Shown here one piece after another: positions 6,227-6,532 of a stretch of 6,532 nt of DNA (position 1 is the stretch's first letter; each line of letters starts with the position of its first letter). Made by a program: the position numbers and the translations under genes. Where the stretch lies: assembly GCA_015661855.1 (NCBI GenBank), contig DQVH01000120.1, positions 1 through 6,532 on the forward strand, in the 5' to 3' direction. The notes beneath the pieces were generated by a model. The model was not told where the DNA came from, ran no database searches, and saw only the letters and a program-made list of their open reading frames with translations. This DNA is from Desulfurococcales archaeon. Lineage in GTDB: Archaea > Thermoproteota > Thermoprotei_A > CAZTBM01 > SZUA-1508.

Positions 6227-6532
6227 ATGAAGCTGAAAGTGGATGAAGCTATAGGTAGAAAGCTAGCACTAGATATAACAATACTTACACAGGAGGGTAG
6301 AGAAGTTATACGTAGAGGAACAGTAATAACAAGAGAGTTAGCAGTTAAAATAAAGAATGCAGGTCATAATGTAGTATACGTTATTGATGAAACAAAACCC
6401 ATAGAGAATATAGTGTTAGAGGATAAAGCTGTATTAGACTATGCAGAAATAATTACTGGTAGAGGATGCTACATAGCCGATGTAAGAGAGGGTTCAGCAT
6501 ATATAAAAGCAGAATATAATGGACTTCTAAAG
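6227..6532 (+). CDS. MoeA-like molybdopterin-binding protein, N-terminal 102 aa
   Basis: These are the first 102 codons of a protein that continues past the right edge. The opening KVDEAIGRKLALDIT resembles the V-x2-A-x-G-x2-L-A-x-D-I/L-T start of archaeal MoeA-type and related molybdopterin-binding proteins. RRGTVITRELAVKIKNAGHN (29-48) fits their K/R-G-x-V-I linker, which precedes a helix and the strand VVYVID. The later part, with GRGCY (78-82), EGSAYIKAEYNGLLK (88-102) and an expected strand order, matches the next small beta domain as I recall it. The MoCF-type pterin-binding domain would follow outside the window. MoeA inserts metal into adenylylated molybdopterin; the related shorter proteins only bind the cofactor, and the cut prevents a choice between them. 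It starts 29 bp after moaA on the same strand, which supports a shared cofactor operon. ATG 6227 is the only start after the in-frame TAA at 6215. Confidence 0.75.
   Translation, partial: MKLKVDEAIGRKLALDITILTQEGREVIRRGTVITRELAVKIKNAGHNVVYVIDETKPIENIVLEDKAVLDYAEIITGRGCYIADVREGSAYIKAEYNGLLK

Overview
The window looks like chromosomal DNA of a hyperthermophilic archaeon, most likely a low-GC member of the Thermoproteota (Crenarchaeota). The signs are an A+T-rich composition, heavy use of AGA/AGG, ATA and CTA codons, TATA-box-like sequences a short way upstream of genes, GGAGG/GGTG-type ribosome-binding sites, T-rich gene ends without strong hairpins, and a probable tetraether membrane lipid synthase. 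The species cannot be fixed from the sequence alone.

Layout. On the minus strand, 1-941 is the 5' part of a class-III PLP aminotransferase that runs off the left edge. Its TTG start was found by reading the reverse strand. A 90-bp divergent promoter region (942-1031) follows, holding a TATA-like box readable both ways and a perfect tandem 8-bp repeat. All later genes are on the plus strand: a 623-aa M28/DUF4910-type metallopeptidase with a PA-like domain and a C-terminal winged-helix extension (1032-2903); a 574-aa multi-cysteine radical SAM protein that I assign to tetraether lipid synthase Tes (2997-4721); an unrecognised 91-aa protein (4845-5120); the GTP 3',8-cyclase MoaA (5262-6197); and the first 102 codons of a MoeA-like molybdopterin-binding protein (6227 to the right edge).

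How the genes relate. The divergent aminotransferase/peptidase pair suggests peptide and amino-acid catabolism, possibly under one shared control region. The tes-like gene stands apart, with its own promoter-like sequence and a T-run after its stop, and points to monolayer (GDGT-type) membranes. moaA and the MoeA-like gene are 29 bp apart and form a molybdenum/tungsten cofactor operon, making the pterin and then handling the metal-bound cofactor. The two radical SAM genes are near each other but show no evident shared pathway.

No intergenic stretch exceeds about 141 bp. I see no tRNA, rRNA, CRISPR array, insertion sequence or attachment site. I do not see a clearly new multi-gene system. The best leads are the peptidase-winged-helix fusion, the repeat in the divergent promoter, the unassigned 91-aa protein and the structured leaders of the two cofactor genes.
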